Assembly: GCA_037176705.1 (NCBI GenBank)
Contig: CM073889.1
Location: 51,949,596 to 52,013,595 of the forward strand
DNA: 64,000 nucleotides
DNA from: Molossus alvarezi
Lineage: Eukaryota > Chordata > Mammalia > Chiroptera > Molossidae
Direction: 5' to 3'
Shown: positions 1 through 13,339 of the stretch, piece after piece
Layout: each line of letters opens with the position of its first letter
Numbering within the stretch: position 1 is the first letter of the stretch
Made by a program: the position numbers and the translations under genes
The notes under the pieces: generated by a model
The model's database searches: none
Told to the model about the DNA's origin: nothing
The model's input: only the letters and a program-made list of their open reading frames with translations

Positions 1-935
1 TTTTTGTGTGTTTTTCATTTTTTTTTCCTTGTAAATGATTTCTAGCTTCAAACCATTGTGGTTGAAAAAGTTTATATGATTTCAGTCTTCTTAAATTTAT
101 TGAGAATTGTTTTCTGGCCTAGCATGTGGTTTATCCTAGAAAATATTCCTGTGCACTTGAAAAATATATATATACTTCTGCTTTGGCGTGAAATCCTCAA
201 AAATATCAATGAAATCTATCTGGTCTAGTGTGTCATTTAAGGCCTCGGTTTCCTTGTTGACTTTCTGTCTGAAAGATCTATCCATTGATATCAATGGGGT
301 GATAAGATCCCCTACTATGGCCCAGCCAGTGTTTGAGCATCAACTCACGCACCAAGAGGTTGCCAGTTTGATTTGGTCAAGGCACATGACCAGGTTGTGT
401 GCCCAGTCCCCAGTGTGGGGCTTGCAGAAGGCGGCCAATCGATGTTCTCTCTCATTGATGTTTTTGTCTCTCTCTTACTCTCCCTCTCTCTCTCTCTAAA
501 ATCAATAAAAAAAAAATATTTAAAAAAATCCCCTACTATGACAGTATAACTGTCAATCTCTCCTATTACATCCACCAAGATTTGCCTTATATATTTAGGT
601 GCTCCTATATTGAGTGCATACATTTTTACAAGGGGTTATCCTCTTGTTGGAATAATCCCTTTATAATTATGTAATGTCCTTCTTTGTGTCTTATTATACC
701 CCTTTTAAAGTCTATTTTGTCTAATATAAGTATTGCTACCCCAGCTTTTTTGTTTCTTTGTTTCCATTTGCATAAAATATATTTTGCCATCCCTTTACCT
801 GCAGTCTCTGTGTATCTTTTGTTCTAAGGTGGTTTTCTTGAAGACAGCATATATTTGAGTCTTGATTTCTTATTCATTCAGCTACCCAATGTCTTTTTAT
901 TGGAGCATTTAATCCATTTACATTTAAAGTAACTA
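1..935 (-). mobile_element. L1 ORF2 endonuclease part (host element, left portion)
   Basis: Minus-strand L1 sequence encoding the endonuclease region (MYALNIGAPKYIRQILVDVI and VIVGDFF on the minus strand), interrupted by stops. It runs off the left edge. The element is split at 935 by a younger L1 and resumes at 6486 after a copy of the 11-bp TSD TAAAGTAACTA (925-935 and 6486-6496). Confidence 0.85.
320..527 (+). mobile_element. VES SINE in L1
   Basis: A tRNA-derived head (CCCAGCCAGTGTTTGAGCAT), a central VES body with ATCGATGTT, a CT-rich run and AAAATCAATAAAA tail. Flanked by TSD ATCCCCTACTATG at 307-319 and 528-540. Confidence 0.92.
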
Positions 936-2423
936 GTTTTTTTTTAATTTTATTTGTTACAGATGTTTCTTGTTTTCTACCCCATTGACACTCTCCTCCC
1001 CATGCCCCCCACCCCCCCCGGCCCTAGCTTTGTTGTCCAGGTCCATTGGTTATGCATACATGCATGTAAGTTCTGTGGTTTATCCCTTCACTCCCCCAAC
1101 CACACCCTCATGGAGGGTTGTCAGTCTGTACCCTACTTCCATGTTTCTGGGTCTACCCTATTCCTCAGGCTGTTATGTTCATTACATTCCATAAATAAGT
1201 GAGATCATGTGGTATTTGTCTTTTTCTACTTGGCTTGTTTCACTTAGAATAATACTCTCCAGGTCCCTCTATATCGTATCAAAGGATAAGTGATCTTTCT
1301 TTCTTACAGCTGCATAGCACTCCATTGTGTATATGTACCACTGCTTTTGTATCCATTCATCTACTGATGGACATTTGGGCTGTTTCCAGATCTTAGCTAT
1401 TGTAAATAGTGCTGCTACAAACATAGGAGTACATATATTCTTTTGGTTGGTGTTTCAGGCTTCTTAGGGTATATTCCTAGAAGTGGGATCAATGGGTCAA
1501 ATGGAAGTTCAATTTTTAATGTTTTGTGGTAACACCATATTGTTTTCAATAGTGGCTGCACCTGTCTGTATTCCTACCAGCAGTGTATAAGGGCCCATTT
1601 TCTCCACACCCTCAATGCCTGTTGTTTGAATGATTTGTTGATGGCGGCCATTCTGACAGGTGTGAGGTGATACCTCATTGTTTTAATTTTCCATCTCTCT
1701 GATGATTAGTGATGTTGAGAATTTCTTCATATGTCTCTTGGCCATTTGTATGTCCTGTCTGGAGAGGTGTCTATTTAGTTCCTCTGCCCATTTTTTAATT
1801 GGGTTCTTTGTCTTCCTTTTGTTGAGTTGTATGAGCACTCTATACATATTGGAAAGTAATCCCTTATCTGATATATCATTGGCAATTATGCTCTCCCATA
1901 AAGTGGGTTGCCTCTCCATTTGGATGATTATATCTTTTGCTGTGCAGAAGCTTTTGAGTTTGATATAGTCCCATGTGTTCATTTTCTCCTTTGTTTCTGT
2001 TGCCTTTGATGATGTATCAGTGAAAATTCTGCTGCGTATGATGTCTGAAATTTTATTGCCTAAATTTTCTTCTAGGATTTCTATGGATTCATGACTCACA
2101 TTTAAGTCTTTTATCCATTTTAATTTTATTGTTTTGTAGGGTGTAAGTTGATGGTCTAGTTTCATTTTTTTTGGTATGTAGCTGTCCAATTTCCCCAACA
2201 CCATTTATTAAAGAGGCTGTCTTTACTCCACTGTATGCTCCTGCCACCTATGTCAAATATTAATTGAGTATATTGTCTTAGGTCCATTTCTGGGTTCTTT
2301 GTTCTGTTCCACTCGTCTATATGCCTGTTCTTGTGCCAGTACCATGCTGTTTTGATTACCGTGGCTTTGTAGTATAACCTGAAATCTGGTAATGTGATCC
2401 CTCCTACTTTGTTCTTCTTTTTC

Positions 2424-2669
2424 TTTTCTTTTTTTATCCTCACCCGAGGACATTTTTCCATTTTTTGTACAGATAGAGTGGGAGGGAGAGAGAGGAAGAG
2501 AGAGAGAAACATCGACATGAAAGGGACACATCGAGTGGCTGCCACCCGCACGACCAACCAGGGCCGGGGACAAAGTGCAACCGAGGTACGTGCCCTTAGC
2601 GGGAACCGAACCCGGGTCTCTCTGGACCACAGGCCGACGCTCTAATCGCTGAGCCAAACCAGCCAGGGC
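2424..2669 (-). mobile_element. VES SINE (young subfamily) inside L1 ORF2
   Basis: A complete SINE on the minus strand with tRNA head (GGCTCAGCGATTAGAGCGT) and tail CCTCGGGTGAGGATAAAAAA. TSD TTGTTCTTCTTTTTC at 409-423 and 670-684 past position 2000 (2409-2423, 2670-2684). It interrupts the L1 reverse transcriptase region. Confidence 0.95.
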
Positions 2670-5600
2670 TTGTTCTTCTTTTTCAAGATTGCTGTGGCTA
2701 TTCGAGGTCTTTCTTGGTTTCATATGAACTTTTGAAGTATTTATTCTAGTTCTGTGAAATATGTTGTTGGTATTTTGATGGGTATTGCATTGAATCTATA
2801 GATTGCTTTGGGTAGTACAGACATTTTAATGATGTTAATTCATCCAATCCATAAACAAGGTATGTGCCTCCACTTTTTTATATCTCTTCTATTTCTTTTT
2901 TCTATGTCCTGTAGTTTTCTGCAAATAGGTCCTTTACTTCTTTGGTTAAGTTTATTCCTAGGTATCTTAATTTTTTTCCACAATGGTAAATGGGATTGTT
3001 TTTTCAGTTTCTCTTTCTGTGAGTTGATCATTGGTGTATAAGAATGCCGTTGATTTCATGATGTTAATTTTGTATCCTGTTACTTTGCCAAATTCATTTA
3101 TTAAGTATAGATTTTTGATGGAGTCTCTAAGGTTTTCTATGTATAATATCAACTCATCTGCAAATAATGACAGTTTCACTTCCTCCTTTTCAATTTGGAT
3201 CTCCGTTATTTTTTCTTCATGTCTGACTGCTGTGGCTAAGACTTCCAGTACTATGTTAAATAAGAGTGGTAAAAGTGGGCATCCCTTTCTTGTTCCCGTT
3301 CTTAAGGGAAATGTTTTTAGTTTCTGCCCATTGAGTATGATGTTGGCTGTAGGTCTTTCACATATGGCCTTTATTATGTCGAGATATGATCCCTCTATTC
3401 CCACATTGCTGAGCATTTTTATCAGAAATGGATGCTGGATTTTGTCAAATGCTTTGTCAGCATCTATTGATAAGATCATGTGGTTTTTATTTTTCATTTT
3501 GTTTATGTGGTGTATCACATTTATTGATTTGCAAATATTGTACCAGCCTTGTATCCCTGGGATGAATCCCACTTGATCATGGGGAATAATTTTTTTGATG
3601 TATTGCTAGATCCGATTTGGTAGTATTTTTTTCAGGATTTTGGTGAATATGTTCATCAAGGATATTGGCCTGTAGTTTTCTTTTTTGGTAGTGTCTTTTT
3701 CTGGTTTTGGAATTAGAATTATCCTGGCCTCATAAAACGAGTTTGGAAGGTTTCTTTCGTCTTGAACTTTTAAAAATAGTTTGAGGAGAATGGGTATTAG
3801 TTCTTTTTAGAATGTTTGGTAAAACTCCCCTGTGAAGCCATCTGAGCCTGGGCTTTTGTTTGCTGGGAAAGTCTTGATTACATCTTCAATTTTCTTAGTT
3901 GTTATTGGTCTGTTCAAGTTTTCTATCTCTTCCCAATCCAGTTTTGGTAGACTGTGTGTTTCTAGAAATTTGTCCATTTCGCTTAGATTGTTGAATTTGT
4001 TGCCATATAATTGTTCTTAGTAGTTGTTAATGATCTTTTGTATTTCTGTGTTATTAGTTGTTACTTCTCTTCTTTCATTTCTGAATTTGTGTATTTGGTT
4101 CTCTCTCTTTGTTTCTTGGTGAGTCTAGCTGGGGTTCCATCAATCTTGTTTATCTTTTCAAAAAAACAGCTCTTTGTTTTATTGATCCTTTGAATTGTTT
4201 TTTTTTTTTTTTTTGGTTTCTATGTCATTTATTTCTGCTCTGATCTTTACTATTTCCTTCCTTCTACTTGCTCTGGGGTTTTCTTTTTGTTTGCTCTTTA
4301 ATTCTTTAAGTTGTAAGGTTAGGCAGTCAATTAGAAATTTTTCTTGTATCTTGAGGTAGGCCTGCAGTGTTATGAATTTTTCTCTCAGAACTGCTTTTGC
4401 TGCATGCCATAGATTTTGTGTAGTTGTGTGTTCATTTCCATTGGTTCCCAGGAAGTTTTTAATTTCTTCCTTATCTCCTCGGTAACCCATTCATTGTTTA
4501 ATAACATGCTCTTTAGCTTCCATGTGTTCAAATGTGTTCATGTTTGTGTTGAAATTGATTTCTAGTTTCAAGCCATTGTGACCTGAGAAGATGCTTGATA
4601 TAATTTCAATCTTCTTGAACTTGTAGAGATTTAATCTGTGTCCTATCATTTGGTCTATCTTTGAGTATGTCCCATGTGCACTTGAGAATGTGAATTCTGT
4701 AGTTTGGGGGTGTAATTTTCTGTAGATATCTATTAAATCCAGTTGGTCTAATGCTTCATGTAGAGTCTGTTTCTTTGTTAATTTTTTTGTCTTGAGGATC
4801 TATCCAGTGGTGTCATTGGGGTGTTGAAGTCCCCTGCTATGATTGTATTGGTGTCAATTTCTCCTTTGAAATCCTCCGGAAGATTTTTAATATATTTTGG
4901 TGCTCCTCTATTGGGCACATATACGTTTATCAAGGTTATATCTTCCTGTTGGATAGATCCTTTCAATATTATGTAGTAGCCTTCTTTGTCTCTGGTTATG
5001 GTCTTCATTTTGAAATCTATTTTATCAGATATGAGTATTGCCACCCCTGCTTTTATTCCTTATCATTTACTTGGAAGATTTTTTTTTTACATCCCTTCAC
5101 TTTCAACCTATGTGAGTGTTTTGTTTTGAGGTAGGTTTCTTTTAAACAACTATTTATGAGTCATACTTTTTTATCCAATCAACTACTGCTGTGTCTTTTG
5201 ATCCAAGCATTTAATCCATTTAAAGTTATTGATATGTACCTATTTATGCCATTTTTAAAATTGTGGTTATATTTTTCTAGCTATTTTTTATGCTAATTAG
5301 TTTTTTTGTTTGTTTGTTTTTTGTTTTTGTTGTTGTTGTTAACATTATTTGCAGTGCTGGTTTGGTTCTAATATATTCCCTTAGCCTTATTTTGTCTGGG
5401 AAGCTCTTTATTTCTTCTTCCATTTTGAATGATAGCCTTGCTAGATAGAGTAGTCTTGGATTCAGATCCTTGTTTTTCATTACCTTGATATTTCATGTCA
5501 TTCTCTTCTGGACTGTAATGTTTCTTTTGAGAAGTCAGCCGATAGCCCTATGGGTGTTTCTTTACAGGTAACCTGTTGTTATTTTTTGTTGCTTTTAGAA

Positions 5601-6028
5601 TTCTCTCATTGTCTTTAATTTCTGGCATTTTAATTATTATTTGTCTTGTGGGCCTGTTTGGGTTTTTCTTACTTGGTGCACTCTGTGCTTTTTGAACTTG
5701 AATGCATTTTTCCTTCACCAATTTAGGGAAGTTTTCTGTCATGATTTCTTCAAATATATTCTCTAACCCTTACTCCTTTTCTTCTTCTTTTGGAACCCCT
5801 ATAATGCGAATGCTGTTATGTTTTCAATTGTCCCATTGTTCTCTTAAACTGTCTTCCTGTTTTTAATTGTTTTTTTTCTTTTGGTTTTCTGATTGGTTAA
5901 TTTTTTTTCTACCCTGTCTTTTAATTCACTGATGCAGTCCTCAGCTTCCTCTACTCTGCTGGTTATTCCTTCCAATGTGTTCTTTATTTCCCCTATGTCA
6001 TTCTTCATTTCCATTTCGTTGGTTTTCC

Positions 6029-6236
6029 TTTTTTTAATCCTCACTCGAGAACATTTTTTTTTTTTCATTTTATCTTGAGATATAGAGTGGGAGGAAGAGA
6101 AGGAGGAAGAGAGAGAGAAACATCAATGTGAGAGAGACACATTGACTGGTTGCCACCCTCACGACTCTGACCAGGGCTGGGGACAAACTGCAACAGAGAT
6201 ACATGCCCTTAGCGGAAACCAAACGCAGGTCTATCC
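6029..6236 (-). mobile_element. VES SINE, 5'-truncated, in L1 ORF1/5' UTR junction
   Basis: The minus strand carries the A-rich tail, CT-rich body and part of the head; the sequence breaks off after GGGCATGTATCTCTG...TTTGGTTTCCGC, so the A-box half of the tRNA head is missing or diverged. Confidence 0.8.
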
Positions 6237-6485
6237 CAAGGGTTTATCCCCAGGGCGCTGCTCACAGCTAAGGCCACTGCTGTCTGTGGTCTCCCAGTCC
6301 CTTTCTTGCACCTCTGCAATCCTACCAGGATCGAGTCTGTGTTCCTGGTTATATGATCCTTGCAAGCTGCTTTTCTGTTGCTTTTTTCCCATTGATTTGT
6401 CTGTGATTTAGTTGTAATTCCAGTTTGGTCCTGAGAGATGGTCTGTGTAGCTTCCATTCACTCTGCCGCCATTTTGGAATTCTCC

Positions 6486-9433
6486 TAAAGTAACTATTGA
6501 CATGTATGTATTTATCACCATTTCATTTTTATAACTATATCCCTCTTTACTGGTTTTTTTTTTTTTAATTCTTGTTAAAGAAATCCCTTGAACATTTCTT
6601 ATAATACTAGGTTGGTAGCAACAAACTCCTTTAGTTTGTTTTTTCCACAGGGAAGTTTTTTATTTCTTCTTTAATTTTAAATGGTAGCATTGTTGGGTAG
6701 TCTTAGTTGTAGGTCCTTGCTTTTCATCACTTTGAATTTTTTGTGCCAGTCCCTTCTGGCCTAAGTTTTTGTTGAGAAATCATCTGACAGTCTTATGGGT
6801 GCTCCCTTGTAGGTAACTAACTGTCCTTCTTTGGCTGCTTTTAAGATTCTCTGTTTTTAACCTTTGGCATTTTAATTATGTCTTGGTATAAGCCTCTTCA
6901 GGTTCATCTTGCCTGGGTACTCTTTGCACCTCATGGATTTGGGTATTTTTCCTTCATCAGGTTAAGAAAGTTTTCAGTCATTATTTTTTCAAATAGGTTC
7001 TCAATCCCCTGCCTTCTCTCTTCTTCTTCTGGTATCTCCATGATGCAGATGTTGTTACCCTTGAGGTTGGCCCAGAGGTCTCTTAAGGTATCCTAATTTT
7101 TTTAAATTGCTTTTTTCTTTTTCCTTTTTGATGGGGTGTTTTCTGCCACCCTGCCGTGTAGATCATTTATTCGATACTCTGTTTCATGTAATCTGCCGTT
7201 GATTCCTTCTAGTGTATTCTTCATTTCTGACTTGTTCTTTTTTTATGGTTTCTATGTCCTTTTATATGCTTGTTATCTGTATGTTGAAGTTCTCACTAAG
7301 TTCCTTGAGCATCTTTATAACCATTGTTTTGAATTCTGTACCTGGATTGTTTGACTCCATTTCACTTAGTTCTTTATCTGGGAATTTCTCAAGTTCTTTC
7401 ATTTGGAGCATGAATCCTTGTCTCCCCATTTTTAGCTGCCTCACTGTATTTGTTTCTTTGTATTAGGCAGCTCTGCTATGTCTGCCAGTCTTGGCATATT
7501 GGCCTTGTGTAGTAGGTGTCTTGTGGAGCTTAGTGGCACAGTTTCCCTGATCACCTGAGCTAAGTGCTACAGGAATATCCCTTATGTGGGTATATGAGCC
7601 CTCCTGTTTACTTGAGTCTTGATTTCCATTGGCCCATCTGTGGGTGGGGTTGACCCTCAAGCTGGCTGACTAAGAGAATCAACTCCCACCACAGCACACA
7701 AGCTACTGTGCAGGGGCTGATCTCACAAAGAAAATCCACCCAGAAGGGTCTGGTGCCTACTGAGACCCCCCCTTTGGGTGTGTCACTTGTGAAGCTAATT
7801 GAGTCATGGTCTGATGTGGTGTGAAGTCCACCACCAGATATGTTGCTTCTGGGACCTCTTGAGGGAATTTCAGTGCAGGTCAATGTCAGGAGCTACCTGT
7901 GACAGGCCCTGTGACCTGCTTGTTAGATAGTACAAAGTGATTTACAGTTTGTGGCTCCCTCTGCTGGGTTTGCTTATGCATGGGAGGAGCCATGCTGCAT
8001 ACTAAGGCTGGTTTCCACCAGCATCAAACCTGAAGTCAGATCAGCAAAAGGCCCAAGGCACCCCAAAATTTGCCTACGACTGCCAGCTATCTCTTAGACT
8101 CAGTACTGAATAAGCCTTTGGCGGTATGCGAGTTGTGTGCAGTAGGTTCTCAGTGAGTCACCCAGCAAGGGCTAGTAGTGTTCAGCAGAATGATACAGAT
8201 TCAAACTCATCCCCAGTGCTGGGTCTGAGGCCACTCAGCGAAAGTTCCAGGGTATATCAAGGCCATCTGCAGACCAGAAGACTAGGTGCCTGCAGACATT
8301 TTTGGTGGGGTGGGGTTTCAGGGAATCATCAGGCTGAAGCCAACAGTTCATCAGCCCCAAACAGACCAAGATTGGTAGTGTGAAGAAAGGGCTTTGAGCA
8401 GGAATGATGACACCAGTTGGGCTTGTGAGGGAAAAATGGACCCACCCTAGAGCCACACAATTCAGCCTGCCCAATTCTGCCTGGACCTCCTCAAGAGCCT
8501 TCCTAGAATGTTTGCACCATGGGCTCAGGCTAGTCACAGAGGGTGCACTCTGCAAGGCATGGCCATCAGGAGTTCAGAGGCTGGGGCTAGTGATCTGTTG
8601 TGAGGAGGCAGCCCTGGTCAGGCTCATCAAGAGAAGGGGGAAAATAGCCCCTGCCCCAGAGCCACACAACTTAATCTCTGACATCCCAAGTCTTCCTGGA
8701 CCTTCTCAAGAGCCCTCCAAAAAGGTCTACACCACAGGGCCAGATAGCTAACTCCTACAGAGGGCGTGAACTTGGCAGGGCAGGGTGACTGGGAGTCTGG
8801 AGGGTGGGGCTACTGCATTCCCCCAGGCTAATGCTATATATAGGTGAGTGCTCAACCCAGGAAAGATGGCATCTATGGGCTGTGAAAGAGAGGTACTCAG
8901 CACAGGGGCTGTTTCTTCAGCTTTCTCCCCAGAGCCACACAATCCAGTCTCTCTTGGTACAACTCCAGTCCACTCAGAGTTGCCCTCCCTTTGTTGAAAC
9001 CCAGGGTGAGTGGCTACAAACAATATATTGTGCACTGGCCCTTTAAGAAAGTGCCTGGATTTCTAGAAAATTCCTCTCTCTCCCAGGTGGACAGAATTCC
9101 CATTGATTTTCATAGCCACATGTTACGGGCTCCTCTTCCTGGCTTTAGTGCTCCAGGCTGGGGAGCCCTTCATGGGGTTGAGACCTCCCACTTCGCACAG
9201 GGTATCTTGCACCTGACATATCCCTCCAGATGCTCAAGCACTGCATGTGGGTGACTTTGTCCTTCACACTATTCTCAATATGGCTTCTGTAAATCCTTGA
9301 TTATAAGACTTCTGTTAAGTTAGTCTTCAGTTGGTTATTTAAGTTTTTTCTATAATTTAGTTGTAATTCAAGTTTGGTCCTGGGAGGAGGAAAGTGTAAC
9401 TTCCATCTTCTCTGCCATCATCTTGGATCCCTC
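6486..9433 (-). mobile_element. Host L1, ORF1 and 5' UTR part
   Basis: Continuation of the element at 1-935. ORF1-like protein fragments are readable on the minus strand at 7262-7444 (MRQLKMGRQGFMLQMKELEK). The GC-richer 5' UTR runs from about 7,460 to the 5' end near 9,433 (minus-strand start ATCCAAGATGATGGCAGAG). Heavily interrupted by stops. Confidence 0.85.
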
Positions 9434-10336
9434 TAAAATTGTTTTGCAATATTGACATACATACATCCTGTCCTCTGAAAAATACCTTGATCCCATTAAC
9501 AGCTAGAAATGGAACCTTCCTTCAAGTCCTGGTGTATACACACTAGCTGATCTTCTTTTATTTATCATTAATATTTCAAGTCTTTCTTTGAAAATATTTC
9601 CAAACTTACAGAACAGTTGCAAGTCTAGTACAGAGAACATCCATGCACCCTTTACCCAAGTTCATTGGCTGACAGCCTTTTCCTCATTTGCTTCGTGATT
9701 AATTCTTTATGTACACACATACATAAGATGGTTTTCTGAGCTACAGCCCTACACTACATTTCCAAAACGGGGAGAACATTCTCATAAGACTACCACACAG
9801 TCCTGCATCTAGAACATAAATCTTCTTGTACCACACACATTCCAGTTTTGTCATCTGGCCTAAGTATTATTTTTTGGAGCACCCCTCCTGTTCCAGGATC
9901 AGGTAATTCCTTCATCTGTCAAGTCATTTAGCTTCCTTGAATTTGGAATGCTTCCACAGCCTTTGTCTTGTATGACACTGACATTTTTGACAAACACAGC
10001 CCCTCCCTTTATCCCCCATTAAACAATTCCTCATTTGGGATTTGTTTGATGCTCCCTTGTGATTAGATTCTGGCAATGTGTGCTGGCCAGAACACTGCTC
10101 AGGTGCCACTGTGTCTGCCTCAGAGCACCACATTGGGAATTTGGGAGGCCTACTGCCTCTTGGTATTTGTGTTGATCACCTCTTTAATTCTAACTTCCAT
10201 TCATCTGGGTTTTATTGCAGAAGGCAAAATGAAATGTTAGCAGCCATCTCATGAGCACATGTATATTTTGTAGTTTATAAGAAAAACAAGGGACAGAGAA
10301 CCAGATAGAACAATACTATCAGAAAACATCTGGACA
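9434..10336 (-). mobile_element. Intergenic/intronic stretch with old L1M 3' UTR-like sequence
   Basis: From about 9,540 to 10,160 the sequence resembles ancient mammalian L1 3' UTR in minus orientation (phrases such as TTTGGAATGCTTCCACAGCC and TGACACTGACATTTTTGA). No TSD or open frame could be assigned. No NINL exon is visible. Confidence 0.45.
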
Positions 10337-10555
10337 AGCCTGGCTGGTATGGCTCAGTGGATTGAGCATCGTCCCATGGACTGAGAGATCTTGGTTCAAT
10401 TCCCATGTAGGGCACATGCCTGGGTTACAGGCTTGATACCCAGTAGGGGGCGTGCAGGAGGCAGCTGATCAATGTTTCTCTCACATCCATGTTGCTATCT
10501 CTTTCTCCTTTCCTGTCTCTCTAAAAAATAAAATAAAAACATTTGAAAAAAGAAA
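10337..10555 (+). mobile_element. VES SINE
   Basis: Head GCCTGGCTGGTATGGCTCAG, body with GATCAATGTTTCTCTC and an A-rich tail. TSD GAAAACATCTGGACA at 10,321-10,335, repeated as GAAAACAGCTGGACA from 10,556 with one mismatch. Confidence 0.9.
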
Positions 10556-12050
10556 GAAAACAGCTGGACAGATCCACAATATATAAGATGGCCTACAAGG
10601 CAACAGCCAGTTCTCTTCAAAATGTTAGCGTCATGGGGGAGAAACAGGTGTTCTAGATTAAAAAGACTAAAGGCACATCATGGCCAACCAAATTTTTGCA
10701 AAGACATCCTCAACAGCTTCTCCCACCCCACATCCCCTTTGCAGTGTGACATAAACACTTGTCCACCAAGATGAGCCTATGTCCCTCCCTGCAGCTCTGT
10801 GGGGTCTTGGTGGTAGTGATATGGAATAATTTCCAAGGTGGGGTCAGAAACCTTGTAGCTCCCACTTGGTCCTCCTGAAACACTTGCTCTCTGATGCTCC
10901 CTACCCACCACCACTATGAAACTCCCTCCAGGAGCCCAGCCCCAAGGAAAGGAGCTCCCAGATGACTCCAGCCCCAGGCACTCGGTTACCCCAGCTGTCC
11001 AGTCTTTCCAGCCAAGGTTCCAATATCACAGAGCAGAGACAGGCTGACTGCTCTGTGCCCTCTCTGAATTCCTGACCCCCAGGGTCCACAGCACAATAAA
11101 GAGGCTGTTTTATGCCAGTAAATCTCAAATAGCATTTAAAGTCCAATGTAGTGTGTCAACCTCAACTAGATCCTAGTTCTAAAAAGTTTACTTTATATAA
11201 AACATTTCTGAATAATTGGAGAAATGTGGATATGATCTGAATGTTGGTTAATAAGTAATTATAATTAAGTTTCTTAAGTATGATGACAGTACTGTGGTTA
11301 GGTAGAAGATGCATTCATTTCTAGGAGATACCTGCTGAAATATTTAGGAGCATAGTATTATTATATCTATAACTTACTCTCAAATGGCTCATAAAACACA
11401 ACCACATACAGACAGAAGTACAACGACAAATATAAACAAATAACTAAAACACATACGACAGTTAACAAACTGTTAAATTAAGGTTGTGGTATGTAGCTGA
11501 TTAGTGTATATCATCTCAACTTTTCTTTGTGTTTACAGTTTTTCATAACAAAAAGCCGAGGGAAGAAAAAAGTGGATATCTATAACCCATTTAAAAATTT
11601 ATCCTAGAGATAAGCTGAAATAGGGTCAGGCAGCTGTCTGGGACTAGTGAATCCCCAGATAGGCCATTCATACAAAAAGCTGGTCCTTAGGCAAATGCAG
11701 AGTCTGCAGTTTTCATCTTAAATCAATCCCTGAATTATCCTCCTGATGGAGAAGGTACAAGCAAAGCTACCACACACTCATAAAAACTAACACCCAAACC
11801 TGGGAACCAAGACAAGCCACCCACCCACGAGTGGTCTGAGGTGGTCTCCATGGAAACCTCTCATCAGCCATGCAAGGGAAGAGGCAGGCCAGGAGAAAAA
11901 AAACTATGGGGACTTATCTCATGGATGGAGAAGCTGAAGGTAACAACCATACTCCTAGAGCTAATAAGTGTGCTCTGCAAGGTGGCAGGATGCAAGATCA
12001 ACAGATGAAAATCCATTGGGAAGCTATGTCCTAACAGTAAAGATGCAGAA
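10556..12050. other. No gene seen; downstream NINL flank or intron
   Basis: Unique-looking AT-moderate sequence with no splice-flanked homology to NINL and no confident repeat. Open frames such as 10901-11146 lack recognisable protein similarity. Confidence 0.6.
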
Positions 12051-12059
12051 ACCAAAATT

Positions 12060-12432
12060 AAATACATAAATTCATATGCTGAAGACCTAACCCCCAATGT
12101 TATGTTTGGAGATAGTGCTCTTAAAAGACAATTAAGGTTAAATGAGCTCAAAGGGTGGGTCCTAATCGGATAGGATTGGGACCTTATAAGAAAAAAGAGA
12201 AATAAACACAGTCTCTCTCCCTCTATGTGCACACACTGAAGAAAGGCTATGTGCAGACACAGTGAGAAGGCAGATATCTGCAAGCCAAGAAGAAAGCTCT
12301 CACCAGGAACCAAATCAGCCAGCACTCTGATCTTGGACTTCTAGCCTCCAGAACTGTGAGACAATAAATCTCTGTTGTTAAGTTGCACAATCTATGGTAT
12401 TTTGTTATGGCAATCTGAGCAGACTAATACAG
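12060..12432 (+). mobile_element. ERVL-MaLR-type solo LTR
   Basis: Typical MaLR phrases in order: CTAACCCCCAATGTTATG, CCTTATAAGAAAAAAGAG, TGCAAGCCAAGAAGAAAGC, CCAGAACTGTGAGACAATAA and the end GCAGACTAATACAGTG. Old and diverged; no internal viral genes beside it. Confidence 0.75.
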
Positions 12433-12539
12433 TGACCACTTTGAAGAAACTCAGAGTACTCTCAAATTAAATGACTTTACCAGAGTGGAACCAATTCAGG
12501 AGAAGAGGACACCCAGCTCCAGCCCCTCTAGCCTTTCTG

Positions 12540-13320
12540 TCTCAGTACACACCCATCAGAGTGGCCAAAATAAAATAGGAACACCACCAAATGCTGGCAA
12601 GATATGGAGAAACTGGATCAAAAATACATTGCTAATGGAAACATAAACTGTTACAGCCACTCTGGATAATAGTTTGGCAGTTTCTCATAAAACTTAACAT
12701 GTAACTACCACACATAGCTCAGCAACTGCACTCTTGGGCACTTATCCAAGTGAAATAAAAACTTACGTTCATACAAAAACCTGCATAGGAATGTTCATAA
12801 CAGCATTATTTGTGATAGCCCAAAACTGAAATCAACTCAGCTATCTTTTAAAAAGTGAGTGTTGAAACAAACTGTGGGACATCAATACATTAGAATACTA
12901 TTCCGCAATAAAAAGAAGCTAACTATGCTACTTGGATGAATCTCCAGGATTAAGATATGTGAGAAAAGTCAGTCCCAGAGGTTATATTCTGTATGATTCT
13001 TTTTATATAACATTTTGAAATCACACAATTTTAGAAGTGAAGAAAAAAATTAGGGGCTGTCAGGAGTTAGGGGCTGGGGTATGTGGGCAAGAAGAAGGTA
13101 GGTATGGTTATAAAAGAAAAACATGAAGGGTCCTTGTGGAGTTGAAACTGTTCAGTATCTTGACTGTGGTGGTGGATACATGAACCTACACAGGGGATAA
13201 AATTGTGTAGAACTTAATACACTCCCCCTAACCCCTACTAAACACACACAACTACACATGTAAAACTGGTGAAATCTGAATAAGATCCAAGGATTGTATC
13301 AATGTCAATAGTTTGGTTAT
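12540..13320 (+). mobile_element. Old L1 3' end (L1M-like)
   Basis: Resembles the L1 ORF2 terminus and 3' UTR on the plus strand: CACCCATCAGAGTGGCC, ATGGAGAAACTGGATC, GCATTATTTGTGATAGCC, GTATGATTCTTTTTATATAA. Strongly diverged. Confidence 0.75.
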
Positions 13321-13339
13321 GATATTTGTAATAGACTGA

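Larger units (their letters stand above)
936..6485 (-). mobile_element. Near full-length L1 nested in older L1
   Basis: Begins at low coordinates with the poly-T/3' UTR (936-1680), then ORF2 C-terminus (1683-2204), reverse transcriptase (2967-3572), endonuclease (about 4778-5044 with the typical GDFNTPM motif), ORF1 (about 5277-6010) and 5' UTR ending near 6475, where the minus-strand start includes AAAATGGCGGCAGAGTG. ORFs carry stops and the RT active-site motif reads FADE rather than FADD, so it is dead. An 11-bp TSD (925-935, 6486-6496) defines the insertion. Two VES SINEs lie within it. Confidence 0.92.

Noticed and set aside
2253..2723. Frames running through SINE sequence (for example [18 protein letters not shown])
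   Set aside because: These are translations of VES SINE heads and bodies; similar peptides recur at every young VES copy.
2967..3572. Open frame of 201 codons, minus strand
   Set aside because: L1 reverse transcriptase region, broken by stops on both sides and by a changed active-site motif.
8126..8751. Frames in the GC-richer stretch 7,460-9,430
   Set aside because: This is the L1 5' UTR, which is GC-rich and low in stops but not coding.
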